Of a DNA stretch of 64,000 bases, positions 9,301 through 16,243 are shown piece after piece. The position numbers were made by a program, and so were the translations under genes. Each line of letters begins with the position of its first letter. The stretch's first letter is position 1. The DNA is taken from positions 1 to 64,000 of the forward strand of contig NZ_CP089924.1 in assembly GCF_021284765.1 (NCBI RefSeq). Direction: 5' to 3'. The notes under the pieces are model-generated. The model was not told the DNA's origin, ran no database searches, and saw only the letters and a list, made by a program, of their open reading frames with translations. Source of the stretch: Lysobacter sp. 5GHs7-4 (lineage in GTDB: Bacteria > Pseudomonadota > Gammaproteobacteria > Xanthomonadales > Xanthomonadaceae).

Positions 9301-11427
9301 CGCCGGCAGCGTGCACACCAGCGGGCCCGTGCCCGTGCAGGTGTAGCTGCCCGCATTGGTCACCGTCACGAACGTCTGGTCGCCCGACAGGGTGTCGGTC
9401 AGCGTGTACACCGCGGTCAGCGCCGCCGTGCCCACCGTCGTCGACAGCGTGTACGTGATCGTGTCGCCCGGGGTCACCGTCGTGCCCGTCGCCGGATTCG
9501 ACGACTTGCTGCTGCTGATCACCGGCAGCGCCACGTCATGCGTGGTCGTGCAGTCGGTGCACTCCGGCGTCGGGTCGCCGCCGCCCGTGCCCGACACGCT
9601 GTTGCCCACCGTGCCCGACGCGTCAGCGTCGACCGTGGTGGTGTAGCTCAGCGTGTACGTGCCCGGCAGCGTGCCCGCCGGCAGCGTGCACACCAGCGGG
9701 CCCGTGCCCGTGCAGGTGTAGCTGCCCGCATTGGTCACCGTCACGAACGTCTGGTCGCCCGACAGGGTGTCGGTCAGCGTGTACACCGCGGTCAGCGCCG
9801 CCGTGCCCACCGTCGTCGACAGCGTGTACGTGATCGTGTCGCCCGGGGTCACCGTCGTGCCCGTCGCCGGATTCGACGACTTGCTGCTGCTGATCACCGG
9901 CAGCGCCACGTCATGCGTGGTCGTGCAGTCGGTGCACTCCGGCGTCGGGTCGCCGCCGCCCGTGCCCGACACGCTGTTGCCCACCGTGCCCGACGCGTCA
10001 GCGTCGACCGTGGTGGTGTAGCTCAGCGTGTACGTGCCCGGCAGCGTGCCCGCCGGCAGCGTGCACACCAGCGGGCCCGTGCCCGTGCAGGTGTAGCTGC
10101 CCGCATTGGTCACCGTCACGAACGTCTGGTCGCCCGACAGGGTGTCGGTCAGCGTGTACACCGCGGTCAGCGCCGCCGTGCCCACCGTCGTCGACAGCGT
10201 GTACGTGATCGTGTCGCCCGGGGTCACCGTCGTGCCCGTCGCCGGATTCGACGACTTGCTGCTGCTGATCACCGGCAGCGCGGTATTGGTGATCTCGCAG
10301 GTCACGCTGGCGCCGTTGGCCAGCGTCACCGAGCCGGCACCGAAGGCACCGACCACGCCGCTGGCGCCGGTGCCGGTGCAGCTCCACGCGCCTTCGGTGT
10401 ACAAGGCGACGTCGTTCTCGACCAGCGTGTAAGTGCCGGCGGAAACGCTCAAGGTATTGGAGGTGTAGACGCGGTTCTCGGAAGATCCGCTGTTGGCGCC
10501 GAACGTCAATGCGCCCGCGCTGGTGGAGATACCGAACGCCGCGGCATCGGCCGTGCCGCCCACCACTCGCTTGACGAGGGTGAGGGAAGCCGCCTGGTCG
10601 TCGTTGGTGATGGTGCACGACGCGGTCTGGCCGTTGGCCAGCACCAGGCTGTTGCCGGTGAGCGTGCCGGCGGTGCAGGTCCAGTTGCCCGCGGTGTAAC
10701 CCGCCGGGCCGCCGGTTTCCGTCAGCGTGTAGGTGCCGGCCGCAACGGCGCGGCCGGTGATGGCGGCTTGGCCTTCGGTGCCGGTCACGCCGGTGGTCGG
10801 GCCGGTGGCGGTCAGGGTCCAGGCGGTGTCGACGGCGACGCCGCCGTTGTCGTTGACCACCGTCTTGAGCAGGGTCAGCGTCGCGGCCTGGTCGTCATTG
10901 GTGATGGTGCAGGTGGCGACATCGCCGGCGGCCAGCGTCAGGTTGTTGCCGGACACTGCGGCCGCACCGTTGACCACACAGCTATAGGTGGAGGCGGCGT
11001 AGCCCGCGGGCCCGCCACTTTCGCTGAGAGCGTAGGTACCCGCGGGCACCGAGGCGTTGGTGATAGCGGTGGCGCCCTCGGTGCCGCTGATGGTGGCTGG
11101 GCCGGTGGCGGTCAGAGTCCAGGCGGTGTCGAGCGCGAGGCCGCCGTTGTCGTTGACGACGGTCTTGAGCAGGGTCAGCCGCGGCTGGATCGGGTCGCTA
11201 TCGATCGCGGTACACACCCCGGTGGTCGCGTTGTAGTTGACCGCGCCGTTGGTGGCGATACAGGTGGTGCCCGAGTTCTGCACGCCCGTGGGCGGCGCGA
11301 CATTGGCGCTATTGACGGCGTTCTGGGCCGCCGACGGCAGCGCGATCGCGCCCAACAGCAGCAGCAACACGGACCGACGTAGGTGGCGGCCGACCGAAGT
11401 CAGCACTCGATGAATGTCTGCAGCCAC
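382..11427 (-). CDS. Giant DUF11-type repeat surface protein with two C-terminal OmpA-like domains
   Basis: The product is about 3,681 residues. I chose a GTG start at 11427, 8 bases after a GGGGGAG ribosome site; the frame stays open to an ATG at 11502. A signal peptide ends near ALPSAAQ. Next come three prealbumin-like modules (KTVVNDNGG type), then about residues 383-2507 as 17 copies of a 125-residue module. Diverged DUF11 modules follow, several containing ANADEDGNGAVSVGDTLTY with an Asp/Asn-rich, possibly calcium-binding loop, and then an SdrD-B-like piece (DDRDEDGWQDP). Two OmpA-like domains end the protein at about 3492-3587 and 3588-3681. The second keeps TGHTDKRASDDYN, expected to bind peptidoglycan; the first is degenerate. 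By family it should be an exported, wall-anchored adhesin or scaffold. Identical repeats can recombine or be mis-assembled, so copy number is uncertain. Confidence 0.9.
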   Translation of the reverse strand: MAADIHRVLTSVGRHLRRSVLLLLLGAIALPSAAQNAVNSANVAPPTGVQNSGTTCIATNGAVNYNATTGVCTAIDSDPIQPRLTLLKTVVNDNGGLALDTAWTLTATGPATISGTEGATAITNASVPAGTYALSESGGPAGYAASTYSCVVNGAAAVSGNNLTLAAGDVATCTITNDDQAATLTLLKTVVNDNGGVAVDTAWTLTATGPTTGVTGTEGQAAITGRAVAAGTYTLTETGGPAGYTAGNWTCTAGTLTGNSLVLANGQTASCTITNDDQAASLTLVKRVVGGTADAAAFGISTSAGALTFGANSGSSENRVYTSNTLSVSAGTYTLVENDVALYTEGAWSCTGTGASGVVGAFGAGSVTLANGASVTCEITNTALPVISSSKSSNPATGTTVTPGDTITYTLSTTVGTAALTAVYTLTDTLSGDQTFVTVTNAGSYTCTGTGPLVCTLPAGTLPGTYTLSYTTTVDADASGTVGNSVSGTGGGDPTPECTDCTTTHDVALPVISSSKSSNPATGTTVTPGDTITYTLSTTVGTAALTAVYTLTDTLSGDQTFVTVTNAGSYTCTGTGPLVCTLPAGTLPGTYTLSYTTTVDADASGTVGNSVSGTGGGDPTPECTDCTTTHDVALPVISSSKSSNPATGTTVTPGDTITYTLSTTVGTAALTAVYTLTDTLSGDQTFVTVTNAGSYTCTGTGPLVCTLPAGTLPGTYTLSYTTTVDADASGTVGNSVSGTGGGDPTPECTDCTTTHDVALPVISSSKSSNPATGTTVTPGDTITYTLSTTVGTAALTAVYTLTDTLSGDQTFVTVTNAGSYTCTGTGPLVCTLPAGTLPGTYTLSYTTTVDADASGTVGNSVSGTGGGDPTPECTDCTTTHDVALPVISSSKSSNPATGTTVTPGDTITYTLSTTVGTAALTAVYTLTDTLSGDQTFVTVTNAGSYTCTGTGPLVCTLPAGTLPGTYTLSYTTTVDADASGTVGNSVSGTGGGDPTPECTDCTTTHDVALPVISSSKSSNPATGTTVTPGDTITYTLSTTVGTAALTAVYTLTDTLSGDQTFVTVTNAGSYTCTGTGPLVCTLPAGTLPGTYTLSYTTTVDADASGTVGNSVSGTGGGDPTPECTDCTTTHDVALPVISSSKSSNPATGTTVTPGDTITYTLSTTVGTAALTAVYTLTDTLSGDQTFVTVTNAGSYTCTGTGPLVCTLPAGTLPGTYTLSYTTTVDADASGTVGNSVSGTGGGDPTPECTDCTTTHDVALPVISSSKSSNPATGTTVTPGDTITYTLSTTVGTAALTAVYTLTDTLSGDQTFVTVTNAGSYTCTGTGPLVCTLPAGTLPGTYTLSYTTTVDADASGTVGNSVSGTGGGDPTPECTDCTTTHDVALPVISSSKSSNPATGTTVTPGDTITYTLSTTVGTAALTAVYTLTDTLSGDQTFVTVTNAGSYTCTGTGPLVCTLPAGTLPGTYTLSYTTTVDADASGTVGNSVSGTGGGDPTPECTDCTTTHDVALPVISSSKSSNPATGTTVTPGDTITYTLSTTVGTAALTAVYTLTDTLSGDQTFVTVTNAGSYTCTGTGPLVCTLPAGTLPGTYTLSYTTTVDADASGTVGNSVSGTGGGDPTPECTDCTTTHDVALPVISSSKSSNPATGTTVTPGDTITYTLSTTVGTAALTAVYTLTDTLSGDQTFVTVTNAGSYTCTGTGPLVCTLPAGTLPGTYTLSYTTTVDADASGTVGNSVSGTGGGDPTPECTDCTTTHDVALPVISSSKSSNPATGTTVTPGDTITYTLSTTVGTAALTAVYTLTDTLSGDQTFVTVTNAGSYTCTGTGPLVCTLPAGTLPGTYTLSYTTTVDADASGTVGNSVSGTGGGDPTPECTDCTTTHDVALPVISSSKSSNPATGTTVTPGDTITYTLSTTVGTAALTAVYTLTDTLSGDQTFVTVTNAGSYTCTGTGPLVCTLPAGTLPGTYTLSYTTTVDADASGTVGNSVSGTGGGDPTPECTDCTTTHDVALPVISSSKSSNPATGTTVTPGDTITYTLSTTVGTAALTAVYTLTDTLSGDQTFVTVTNAGSYTCTGTGPLVCTLPAGTLPGTYTLSYTTTVDADASGTVGNSVSGTGGGDPTPECTDCTTTHDVALPVISSSKSSNPATGTTVTPGDTITYTLSTTVGTAALTAVYTLTDTLSGDQTFVTVTNAGSYTCTGTGPLVCTLPAGTLPGTYTLSYTTTVDADASGTVGNSVSGTGGGDPTPECTDCTTTHDVALPVISSSKSSNPATGTTVTPGDTITYTLSTTVGTAALTAVYTLTDTLSGDQTFVTVTNAGSYTCTGTGPLVCTLPAGTLPGTYTLSYTTTVDADASGTVGNSVSGTGGGDPTPECTDCTTTHDVALPVISSSKSSNPATGTTVTPGDTITYTLSTTVGTAALTAVYTLTDTLSGDQTFVTVTNAGSYTCTGTGPLVCTLPAGTLPGTYTLSYTTTVDADASGTVGNSVSGTGGGDPTPECTDCTTTHPVLVDPSLTIVKTAGAPSSNLGANPAVTDAGDTIAYSFVITNTGNVSLTGVVVNDAQLDAAAVCDRTTLAPNEVANCTGTHTIRQDEVNAGKSDNSATASGTPPSGSPVTSQPSTTSTPIASTPALSSVKTMTANADEDGNGAVSVGDTLTYTVTATNTGNVSLTDVVVTDNKITPASITCATVDPAATCVLTGTYRVTQADADAGRVLNTAVVTTATPNVCPPGSTAPECNPSVTVPVSQQPSLTSVKAMTANADEDGDGAVSVGDTLTYTVTATNTGNVTLSGVVVTDNKIIPASITCATVDPAATCVLTGTYRVTQADADAGQVLNAAVVTTATPNVCPQGSTAPECNPSVTVPVKQEPRLASVKAMTANADEDGNGAVSVGDTLTYAITVTNTGNVNLTDVVVTDTKITPNSVTCATLAPAATCVLTGTYRVTQADASAGQVVNAAVVTTGTPGVCPAGSTAAECNPTVTVDVIGRPAIAATKTATLTTDLGTPGKGNVGDVITYAVTVTNTGDVTLTGLQTIDTFENGTPTTLTCAPTTLAPGAMATCNSYTHTITEAEANAGGTLDNVIVASGVYGTTTQTVTVTATSTAVVTVEPEPTALRVSKQANPRDVKVGDLVRYTVTIENLGQAAASDVTMIDTPPAGFSYVDGSLRVADGDNAGRLVGTFPVRVDQIDIAAGERATVVYLLRVGAGVRPGVHVNRAYAEDGGVRSNVATAEVQLVADPLLDESLILGTVFDDRDEDGWQDPAELSGVRVQGGFAAGAYVANSTTVDRGNGPAPEPDASSPMLHGIELGKIAGRQSDADPVAAHTVVISQKLSALEFTDDFAMTTAQGLTLRMDRAGNSRVERSGDAGKGLTGADPKVERRVAQVEGGYRVDYIVSNAGVDERGIPGVRLATVEGLLIETDQFGRYHLEGVPGGVWERGRNFIVKVDPATLPPGSQLTTDNPLVRRITPGVPVRFDFGVKLPPGEIPGGKEEVEMRIGEVFFAPGSAAVTPQYLPAVEKMAEKVREYGGGEVVIVAEGEYETLAMDRAIAVRKALEASLTAEQLKALTVSVRTQADFPESMVVGFSEWPLLGEVLFDTDRSTIKTKYQPLIAKMAAAIEQMRATRIVITGHTDKRASDDYNVALGMRRAKAVYDAIAEKISPELRAKFRVDLSNDPAAPAGNEK
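3908..10282. repeat. 17 tandem copies of a 375-bp unit inside the giant gene
   Basis: The 375-bp period is visible directly, because whole lines of sequence recur every 1,500 bases (four units). Wherever I compared copies they were identical at the DNA level, including silent positions. Each unit encodes 125 residues, starting LPVISSSKSSNPATG and ending near PECTDCTTTHDVA, with two Cys pairs per unit. The array is in frame, so loss or gain of whole units keeps the gene open. Sequence identity this complete points to recent expansion or continuing gene conversion rather than ancient duplication. Confidence 0.97.
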
Positions 11428-12152
11428 GTGTTGCACTCCCCCTGACCCTACCGACGCGCCGTCCGGCGCCATCGGCGCAATGAACGGCGTCACTACCCGC
11501 ACAAGCCGATACGATCCTGATCAGGACATATCGACGCATATATTTCTGAACAAGCAAAACACGTGCCAGCAAGACCCGCCGCCGATGCGTGACCGGCCAC
11601 AACGGGCCGTCACGCATTTCCGGACGCTCTTTGTCACTTCAGGACGCTATTTGCCAATTCGCCGAACAAGGCAGCGCGTGCCTGCAGGCGAGCCGAGTGG
11701 CACCACGCCGCACCGGAAACGCTCCGGTTCCGTACCGAGCCCGACGAAAAAACCTGTCCTGGTGATACGGATCGCCGAACCGAGCACGATGAGGACATCT
11801 GCCGGACAGCCGGAGGGCACAACCGCCGGCATTCAGGTTCACCGGGCCTGTGCCTCGTGATCGGGCACAGGAATTCACCCCCGCGAACTGAATTCGCGCG
11901 ACCTTAGTCATGTCAAAATCAACCGGACGCATGCCAATTGCGTGCGGCACGAGGCGAAGGCATCGTTACGCGCCCACCCCGCACCCGTCCCGATCAGAAA
12001 ATCTCAGCCTGACAAGGAGTTAGACTGACTTTTTGCATCAGTCTTGTGTATTTTTCACAAGCTGAACCGAAGGCCCATTTCGGACGACGCCGCATCCGGC
12101 GCCTCGCCGGGGGCGGCCGGTACCGCTTCCACGCTGCGGAGACCCACATTCC
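11428..12152. other. Gene-free divergent region with several palindromes
   Basis: This ~725-bp stretch separates the leftward giant gene from the rightward XRE regulator. No convincing gene was found; the short frames have poor codon character and no ribosome sites. The parts near 11505-11575 and 12000-12060 are AT-richer than their surroundings and probably hold the two promoters. TCCTGATCAGGA at 11515-11526 is a perfect 12-base palindrome. At 11585-11617 ATGCGTGAC and GTCACGCAT, plus inner GGCC pairs, form a 13-bp stem with one bulged base. Two more inverted repeats sit before the regulator and are listed separately. Confidence 0.6.
12022..12061. promoter_or_regulatory. Two overlapping inverted repeats upstream of the XRE-cupin gene (candidate operator)
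   Basis: AGACTGA (12022-12028) pairs with TCAGTCT (12038-12044). CTTGTG (12043-12048) pairs with CACAAG (12056-12061). Both are perfect and share two bases. They lie 90-130 bases before the regulator start, in an AT-rich patch containing TGTGTATTTTT that could hold the -10 element. XRE regulators commonly bind such dyads and autoregulate. Binding here is inference only. Confidence 0.45.
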
Positions 12153-12779
12153 ATGAAGTCGTCTCACCCGACCATCGGCGGCCTGCTGCGCTCCCTGCGC
12201 GCACGCAACAAGTGGACGCTGAAGCAGATGAGCGAGCGATCCGGGATCCCGCTGTCCACCCTGTCCAAGATCGAGCACGACCGTTTGTCGCTGACCTACG
12301 ACCGGCTGCAGCAGCTCAGCGAGCGCCTGAACATCCGCATGTCGGAGCTGTTCGCCGAGAACGAGGACGTGGGCACGCCGGCGGTGACGGCGCGGCGCAG
12401 CGTTGGCCGCCTCAGCGACGCGGTGCGCGTGGACAGCAAGAACTACGAATACTTCTATTTGTGTCCGGAGCTGCGCCGCAAGCGCATGCTGCCGAGCGTG
12501 GCGCGGCTGCGGGCGCACAGCCTGGAGGAGTTCGGCCCCTTCATCCGCCATCCGGGCGAGGAGTTCATCTACGTGCTGGAAGGCACCGTGGTGCTGCATA
12601 CCGAGTTCTACGACCCGCTGACCCTGCAGCAGGGCGAGTCGGTCTACATCGACTCCAACATGGGCCATGCCTATGTGATCGGGCCGGATTCGCAGGCGGC
12701 CACGGTGATGGGGATCAGCGCGACCGACGACGACCAGAGCGTGATCGAAGCCTTGATGGCGGGCGAAGGCGCCCGCTGA
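12153..12779 (+). CDS. XRE-family transcriptional regulator with C-terminal cupin domain
   Basis: The 208-residue product has an N-terminal helix-turn-helix of the XRE/HTH_3 type (about residues 6-64; LKQMSERSGIPLSTLSKIE is the recognition region). A cupin_2 barrel follows at about 105-175 (HPGEEFIYVLEGTVVLHTE, then GHAYVI). Regulators with this architecture usually sense a small metabolite through the cupin and control nearby amine, amino-acid or sugar genes. No metabolic operon is adjacent here, so its target is unclear. The inverted repeats at 12022-12061 suggest autoregulation. The ribosome site is weak (CGGAGA, about 11 bases before ATG). Confidence 0.88.
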   Translation: MKSSHPTIGGLLRSLRARNKWTLKQMSERSGIPLSTLSKIEHDRLSLTYDRLQQLSERLNIRMSELFAENEDVGTPAVTARRSVGRLSDAVRVDSKNYEYFYLCPELRRKRMLPSVARLRAHSLEEFGPFIRHPGEEFIYVLEGTVVLHTEFYDPLTLQQGESVYIDSNMGHAYVIGPDSQAATVMGISATDDDQSVIEALMAGEGAR

Positions 12780-12820
12780 ACCGCGCCATGCGGGCCGCGG
12801 CCCACGACTGAACCACCGGC

Positions 12821-12838
12821 GACGCCCGCGCGGGCGTC
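12821..12838. terminator. GC-rich hairpin between convergent XRE and ung genes
   Basis: GACGCCCG and CGGGCGTC form a perfect 8-bp stem around CG. It sits between two convergent genes, 40 bases after the XRE stop. There is no clear T run on either side, so it may be only a weak or bidirectional terminator. Confidence 0.35.
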
Positions 12839-12913
12839 CGTTGCCTTACGCCGGAGGACGCGACCGGCGCTGACGATCCACTGCCCGGCCTTACGCGCCG
12901 CGGCGCCCGCAGC

Positions 12914-13621
12914 TCAAAGTGCGCTGCGCGGCGGCAACGACCAATCGATCGGCGCCTGGCCCTGGCGGCTCAGATACTCGTTGGCCGCCGAAAAGTGCCC
13001 GCAGCCGATGAAGCCGCGATGGGCCGACAAGGGCGAGGGATGCGGCGCCTTGAGCACGCGATGGCGGCGCGGGTCGATCACCTTGCCCTTGGCCTGCGCG
13101 TAGCTGCCCCAGAGCAGGAACACCAGGCCGTCGCGTTCGCGGTTGAGGGTATCGACGACGTGGTCGGTGAAGCCCTCCCAGCCCTTGCCCTGGTGGCTGC
13201 CGGCGCGACCGTCCTCGACCGTCAGCACCGCATTGAGCAGCAGCACGCCCTGGTGCGCCCAGGCCATCAGATAGCCGTGATCCGGGTGCGGCAGGCCGAG
13301 GTCGCGGTGGATTTCCTTATAGATGTTCTGCAGCGACGGCGGCACCGGCACGCCCGGCTGCACCGAGAAGCACAGGCCGTGGGCCTGGCCAGGGCCGTGG
13401 TACGGATCCTGGCCGAGCACGACCACCTTGACCCGGTCGAAGGGCGTGGCGTCGAAAGCGGCGAAGATCTGCGGACCGGGCGGATAGATGCGGGCGCCGG
13501 CGGCCTTGCGCTCGCGCAGGAACGCCGACAGCGCGCGCATGTCCTCGCGCGCGAACCAGTCGCCGACACGCGCCTTCCACGAAGGCTCCAGCCTGACGCG
13601 CTCGCCGTCGTCGCCGTTCAT
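12914..13621 (-). CDS. ung: Uracil-DNA glycosylase (family 1)
   Basis: The 235-residue product is full length for family-1 uracil-DNA glycosylase, which removes uracil from DNA at the start of base-excision repair. The water-activating motif GQDPYHG is at about 70-76 (Asp72), and the minor-groove loop HPSPLSAH is at 194-201. The uracil-binding region [17 protein letters not shown] is also present. The start ATG overlaps the stop of the upstream double-receiver gene as ATGA, so the two are probably translationally coupled. That pairing is unusual, since ung is generally not linked to signalling genes. Confidence 0.97.
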   Translation of the reverse strand: MNGDDGERVRLEPSWKARVGDWFAREDMRALSAFLRERKAAGARIYPPGPQIFAAFDATPFDRVKVVVLGQDPYHGPGQAHGLCFSVQPGVPVPPSLQNIYKEIHRDLGLPHPDHGYLMAWAHQGVLLLNAVLTVEDGRAGSHQGKGWEGFTDHVVDTLNRERDGLVFLLWGSYAQAKGKVIDPRRHRVLKAPHPSPLSAHRGFIGCGHFSAANEYLSRQGQAPIDWSLPPRSAL

Positions 13622-14454
13622 GACGCCTGCCGCTCCGGCAGGCGCGCCAGGCGCAGCTGGAACAGGGTCTTGGTGACCAGTAGGCGTTCCTCGATCGGCT
13701 TGAGCACCAGGTCGTTGGCGCCGGCGCGCAGCAGCTCGCTCTGGTTGTGGCGGTTGGCGTCGCCGGTCATCACCAGCACCGGCAGGCGGCGCTTGCCGTA
13801 CTTGAAGTCCTGGCGCACGCGTTCGAGCAGGTCGTTGCCGCTAAGCGCGCCCTTCAGGTACACGTCGGTAAGCACCAGGTCGGCGCCGACATCCTCGGCG
13901 CCGCGGTGGGTTTCCATGTACTCCAGCGCTTCCTCGACGCCGATGAAGTGCAGCACCTGCAGGCCATGACGTTCGAGCATGCGCTTGGTCGCCACCGCGA
14001 CTACGCGGCTGTCCTCGACGTAGAGCACGCGCGCGCCCGGGATCGGTTCGGGCTGGACGTAGCCGCGGATGAAGGCGGCCAGCGCGCCGTGGCCCAGGGC
14101 CTTGTCGAAATAGTCGGTGACGTCCTCGGTGAAGCTGCGCGATTCCAGGTGCGACTGTGCGTCGCCCGAGACCACGATCACCGGCACGTAGGCCTGGCCG
14201 CCGGCTTCGCGCACGCTGCGCGCCAGGCCGATGCCGTCGCCGTCGGGCAGGACCAGGGAGGTGGTGACCAGATCGACCGCGCCGGCGTCCAGCGCCGCGC
14301 GCGCCTCGGCGATGCTGCCGCAGGGCACGACCTCGACATTGGGCAGCTCGCGCGCGAGCACGTCGCCGATGAGTTTGCGCACCAGTTTGGAACCGTCCAC
14401 CACCATCACCCGGGGCGCGGCGTTGTCGAAATGGCGTAGATCGTGGCTGTGCAT
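13618..14454 (-). CDS. Response-regulator-like protein with two receiver domains; first lacks the phospho-Asp
   Basis: The ATG at 14454 gives 278 residues (MHSHDLRHF...) and is where receiver-domain homology begins; the frame extends further upstream without recognisable content. Receiver 1 spans about 15-130. In it the acidic pair is reduced to VDG (Asp20 only), and the phospho-acceptor position reads DLVTTS, with Ser66 replacing Asp. Receiver 2 (about 141-265) keeps Glu147-Asp148, Asp197 (ADLVLTD), Thr230 and Lys252, so it looks active. There is no output domain. The protein could act as a phospho-relay intermediate or protein-binding switch. It is followed by ung with a 4-base ATGA overlap and preceded by ftsX across 161 bases. 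Confidence 0.88.
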   Translation of the reverse strand: MHSHDLRHFDNAAPRVMVVDGSKLVRKLIGDVLARELPNVEVVPCGSIAEARAALDAGAVDLVTTSLVLPDGDGIGLARSVREAGGQAYVPVIVVSGDAQSHLESRSFTEDVTDYFDKALGHGALAAFIRGYVQPEPIPGARVLYVEDSRVVAVATKRMLERHGLQVLHFIGVEEALEYMETHRGAEDVGADLVLTDVYLKGALSGNDLLERVRQDFKYGKRRLPVLVMTGDANRHNQSELLRAGANDLVLKPIEERLLVTKTLFQLRLARLPERQAS

Positions 14455-14615
14455 GCGGGACGAATCGGGTCGCTGCGAGGACGGCGCGAGGGAACTCCGA
14501 GTGTAGGCGCGAACGGCTGCCGATTCCGAGTCTCGGGTTCCGTCCCGGTCAAATCGGCCGACCGAAGGAGCCTGGCGGGCCGCAGGATCCGCGGCGGCGA
14601 TCTCCGCGGCGGCGA

Positions 14616-15560
14616 TCAGGTATCGGTGGGCCGGGTCTGGCGCAGGTAATGCCCGGTCACCAGGCCCGCGCCCAGCCAGCCCAGTACGGCGGCGCCGGCG
14701 ACGATCGCCGCGGCGTAGCGCAGGTCGAAGCCCTGCAGCGCGAACTTGCTGCCGTAGCTGCGCGCCAGTTCCGCCAGCGGCTCGCGCAAGGCGAAGTCGG
14801 CCGCGGTCAGCAGCGCCAGCGCCAGCGCGCCGGCGGCCAGTCCGTAGCAGGCGCCCAGGTACAGGAACGGCCGGCGGATGAAACCGTCGGTCGCGCCCAA
14901 CAGCTGCAGCACGCCGATCTCCTCGCGCCGCGACTGGATGTCCAGGCGCACCGTGTTGCCCACCACCAGCAGCGCGCCCAGGCCCAGCAGCGCCGCCAGC
15001 ACCCAGGCTAGGCGAGTGCCGAAACGCAGCCAGCCGTCCAGGCGCTGGCGCCAACCGGCGTCGTGCTGGACCAGGTCGGCGTCGGGCAGGGCTTTCAGCG
15101 ACTCGGCCAGCAGCAGTTCGTCGCCCTTAGGCGTGATCAGCAGCAGGCTCGGCAGCGGATTGCCGTCCAGGGTCGCGATCGCGTCGCCCAGGCCGCTCTT
15201 CTCGCGCAACTCGGCCAGGCCTTGCTCGGGCGTGCGCAGCTCGATCGCGGCGATCTCGCCGCGCGCGCGCAGCTCGTCGGCGAGCGCGCTGGCGCGTTGC
15301 GCGGTCAGGCCGGGCTTGAGGAACACGGCGATCTGGCGCGACTGCTCGACGTCGCCGGTGAAGCGTTCGACGTTGGCCAGCGCCGCCCAAAGACCCAGCG
15401 GCAAGGCCAGCGCCACCGCCATCACGCCGACGGTGAGCGCGGTCGCCCACGGCTTACGCAGCATGCGGCCCAGGCTGGCGACCAGGCTGTAGACGTGGTG
15501 GTCGATCCAGGTGCCCAGGCGCGAGCGCGAATCGGAGGGTGCGGCGGACTTGGCGTTCAT
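14616..15560 (-). CDS. ftsX: Cell-division ABC-type permease FtsX
   Basis: The 314-residue product fits FtsX, the membrane half of the FtsEX complex that activates septal peptidoglycan hydrolases during division. The first membrane segment (about 38-58) precedes a periplasmic ECD region, IAVFLKPGLTAQ onward. A cluster of three membrane segments fills the C-terminal third. SRREEIGVLQLLGATDGFIRRPFL is the characteristic cytoplasmic segment of the FtsX/MacB fold. Its start overlaps the ftsE stop by 4 bases (ATGA), so the pair is translationally coupled in the usual order. Confidence 0.95.
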   Translation of the reverse strand: MNAKSAAPSDSRSRLGTWIDHHVYSLVASLGRMLRKPWATALTVGVMAVALALPLGLWAALANVERFTGDVEQSRQIAVFLKPGLTAQRASALADELRARGEIAAIELRTPEQGLAELREKSGLGDAIATLDGNPLPSLLLITPKGDELLLAESLKALPDADLVQHDAGWRQRLDGWLRFGTRLAWVLAALLGLGALLVVGNTVRLDIQSRREEIGVLQLLGATDGFIRRPFLYLGACYGLAAGALALALLTAADFALREPLAELARSYGSKFALQGFDLRYAAAIVAGAAVLGWLGAGLVTGHYLRQTRPTDT

Positions 15561-16243
15561 TCGGCCAGATCCTCCGGCGAGATGTCGTCGACCAGGCGGC
15601 CCTGGTTCAAGACCAGCACGCGCTTGCGCATGCGCTTGACCAAGCTGAGGTCGTGGCTGGCCACCAGCACGCTGGTGCCGCGTTCGGGCAGGGACGCGAA
15701 CAGCGCCAGGATTTCCGCCGACAGGGTCGGATCGAGATTGCCGGTAGGTTCATCGGCCACCAGCAGGCGCGGTTCGCAGACGATCGCGCGGGCGATGCCG
15801 ACGCGTTGCTGCTCGCCGGCCGACAGCTCGCCCGGCAGCGCGCGTTCGCGCGCGCCCAGGCCGACCTTGTCCAGCACCGCGCGCACGCGCTTGGCGATGT
15901 CGCCACGCCGCAAACCGCGCAACAGCAGCGGCAGGGCGACGTTGTCGGCGACGCTGCGATCGGCGAGCAGGCGATGGTCCTGGTAGACCACGCCGACCTC
16001 GCGCCGGTGCAGGGCGATGCGGCGCCCGCGCACCTTCAGCAGGTTCTTGTCGCCGAACAGCACCGCGCCGCGGCTGGGCCGCTCGCTGAGGTGGATCAGT
16101 TTCAGCAGCGTGCTCTTGCCGGCGCCGGAATGCCCGGTCACGAACAGCATTTCGCCGGGGGCCACATCGAAGCTGACTTCGCTCAGCGCCTCGTGGCCGC
16201 CGCTGTAACGTTTACTGACGTTGTCGAAGCGCAGGACGGTCAT
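15557..16243 (-). CDS. ftsE: Cell-division ATP-binding protein FtsE
   Basis: The ATG at 16243 gives 228 residues and begins MTVLRFDNVSKRYSGG, the usual FtsE start; a GTG at 16285 would add 14 unrelated residues. Walker A is GHSGAGKST (37-45), the ABC signature is LSAGEQQR, Walker B is LLVADEPTG and a switch His follows in ASHDL. FtsE is the cytosolic ATPase that drives FtsX. The ftsE-ftsX order and ATGA overlap are conserved across proteobacteria. Confidence 0.95.
   Translation of the reverse strand: MTVLRFDNVSKRYSGGHEALSEVSFDVAPGEMLFVTGHSGAGKSTLLKLIHLSERPSRGAVLFGDKNLLKVRGRRIALHRREVGVVYQDHRLLADRSVADNVALPLLLRGLRRGDIAKRVRAVLDKVGLGARERALPGELSAGEQQRVGIARAIVCEPRLLVADEPTGNLDPTLSAEILALFASLPERGTSVLVASHDLSLVKRMRKRVLVLNQGRLVDDISPEDLAE

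Noticed and set aside
3908..10282. The tandem array considered as a CRISPR
   Set aside because: The 375-bp units are contiguous, coding and in frame, with no spacers.
4106..10396. Seventeen 96-codon rightward frames spaced 375 bases
   Set aside because: They are one shadow frame repeated with the 375-bp unit; no ribosome sites.
544..11382. A 3,612-codon open frame antisense to the giant gene
   Set aside because: It exists because a high-GC gene with a strict codon bias leaves few stops on the other strand. Its product is Arg/His/Gly-rich with no family, and it repeats only because the true gene does.
11634..11950. Overlapping leftward frames of 62-103 codons
   Set aside because: No ribosome site, and the three frames overlap one another with Arg/Cys-rich composition.
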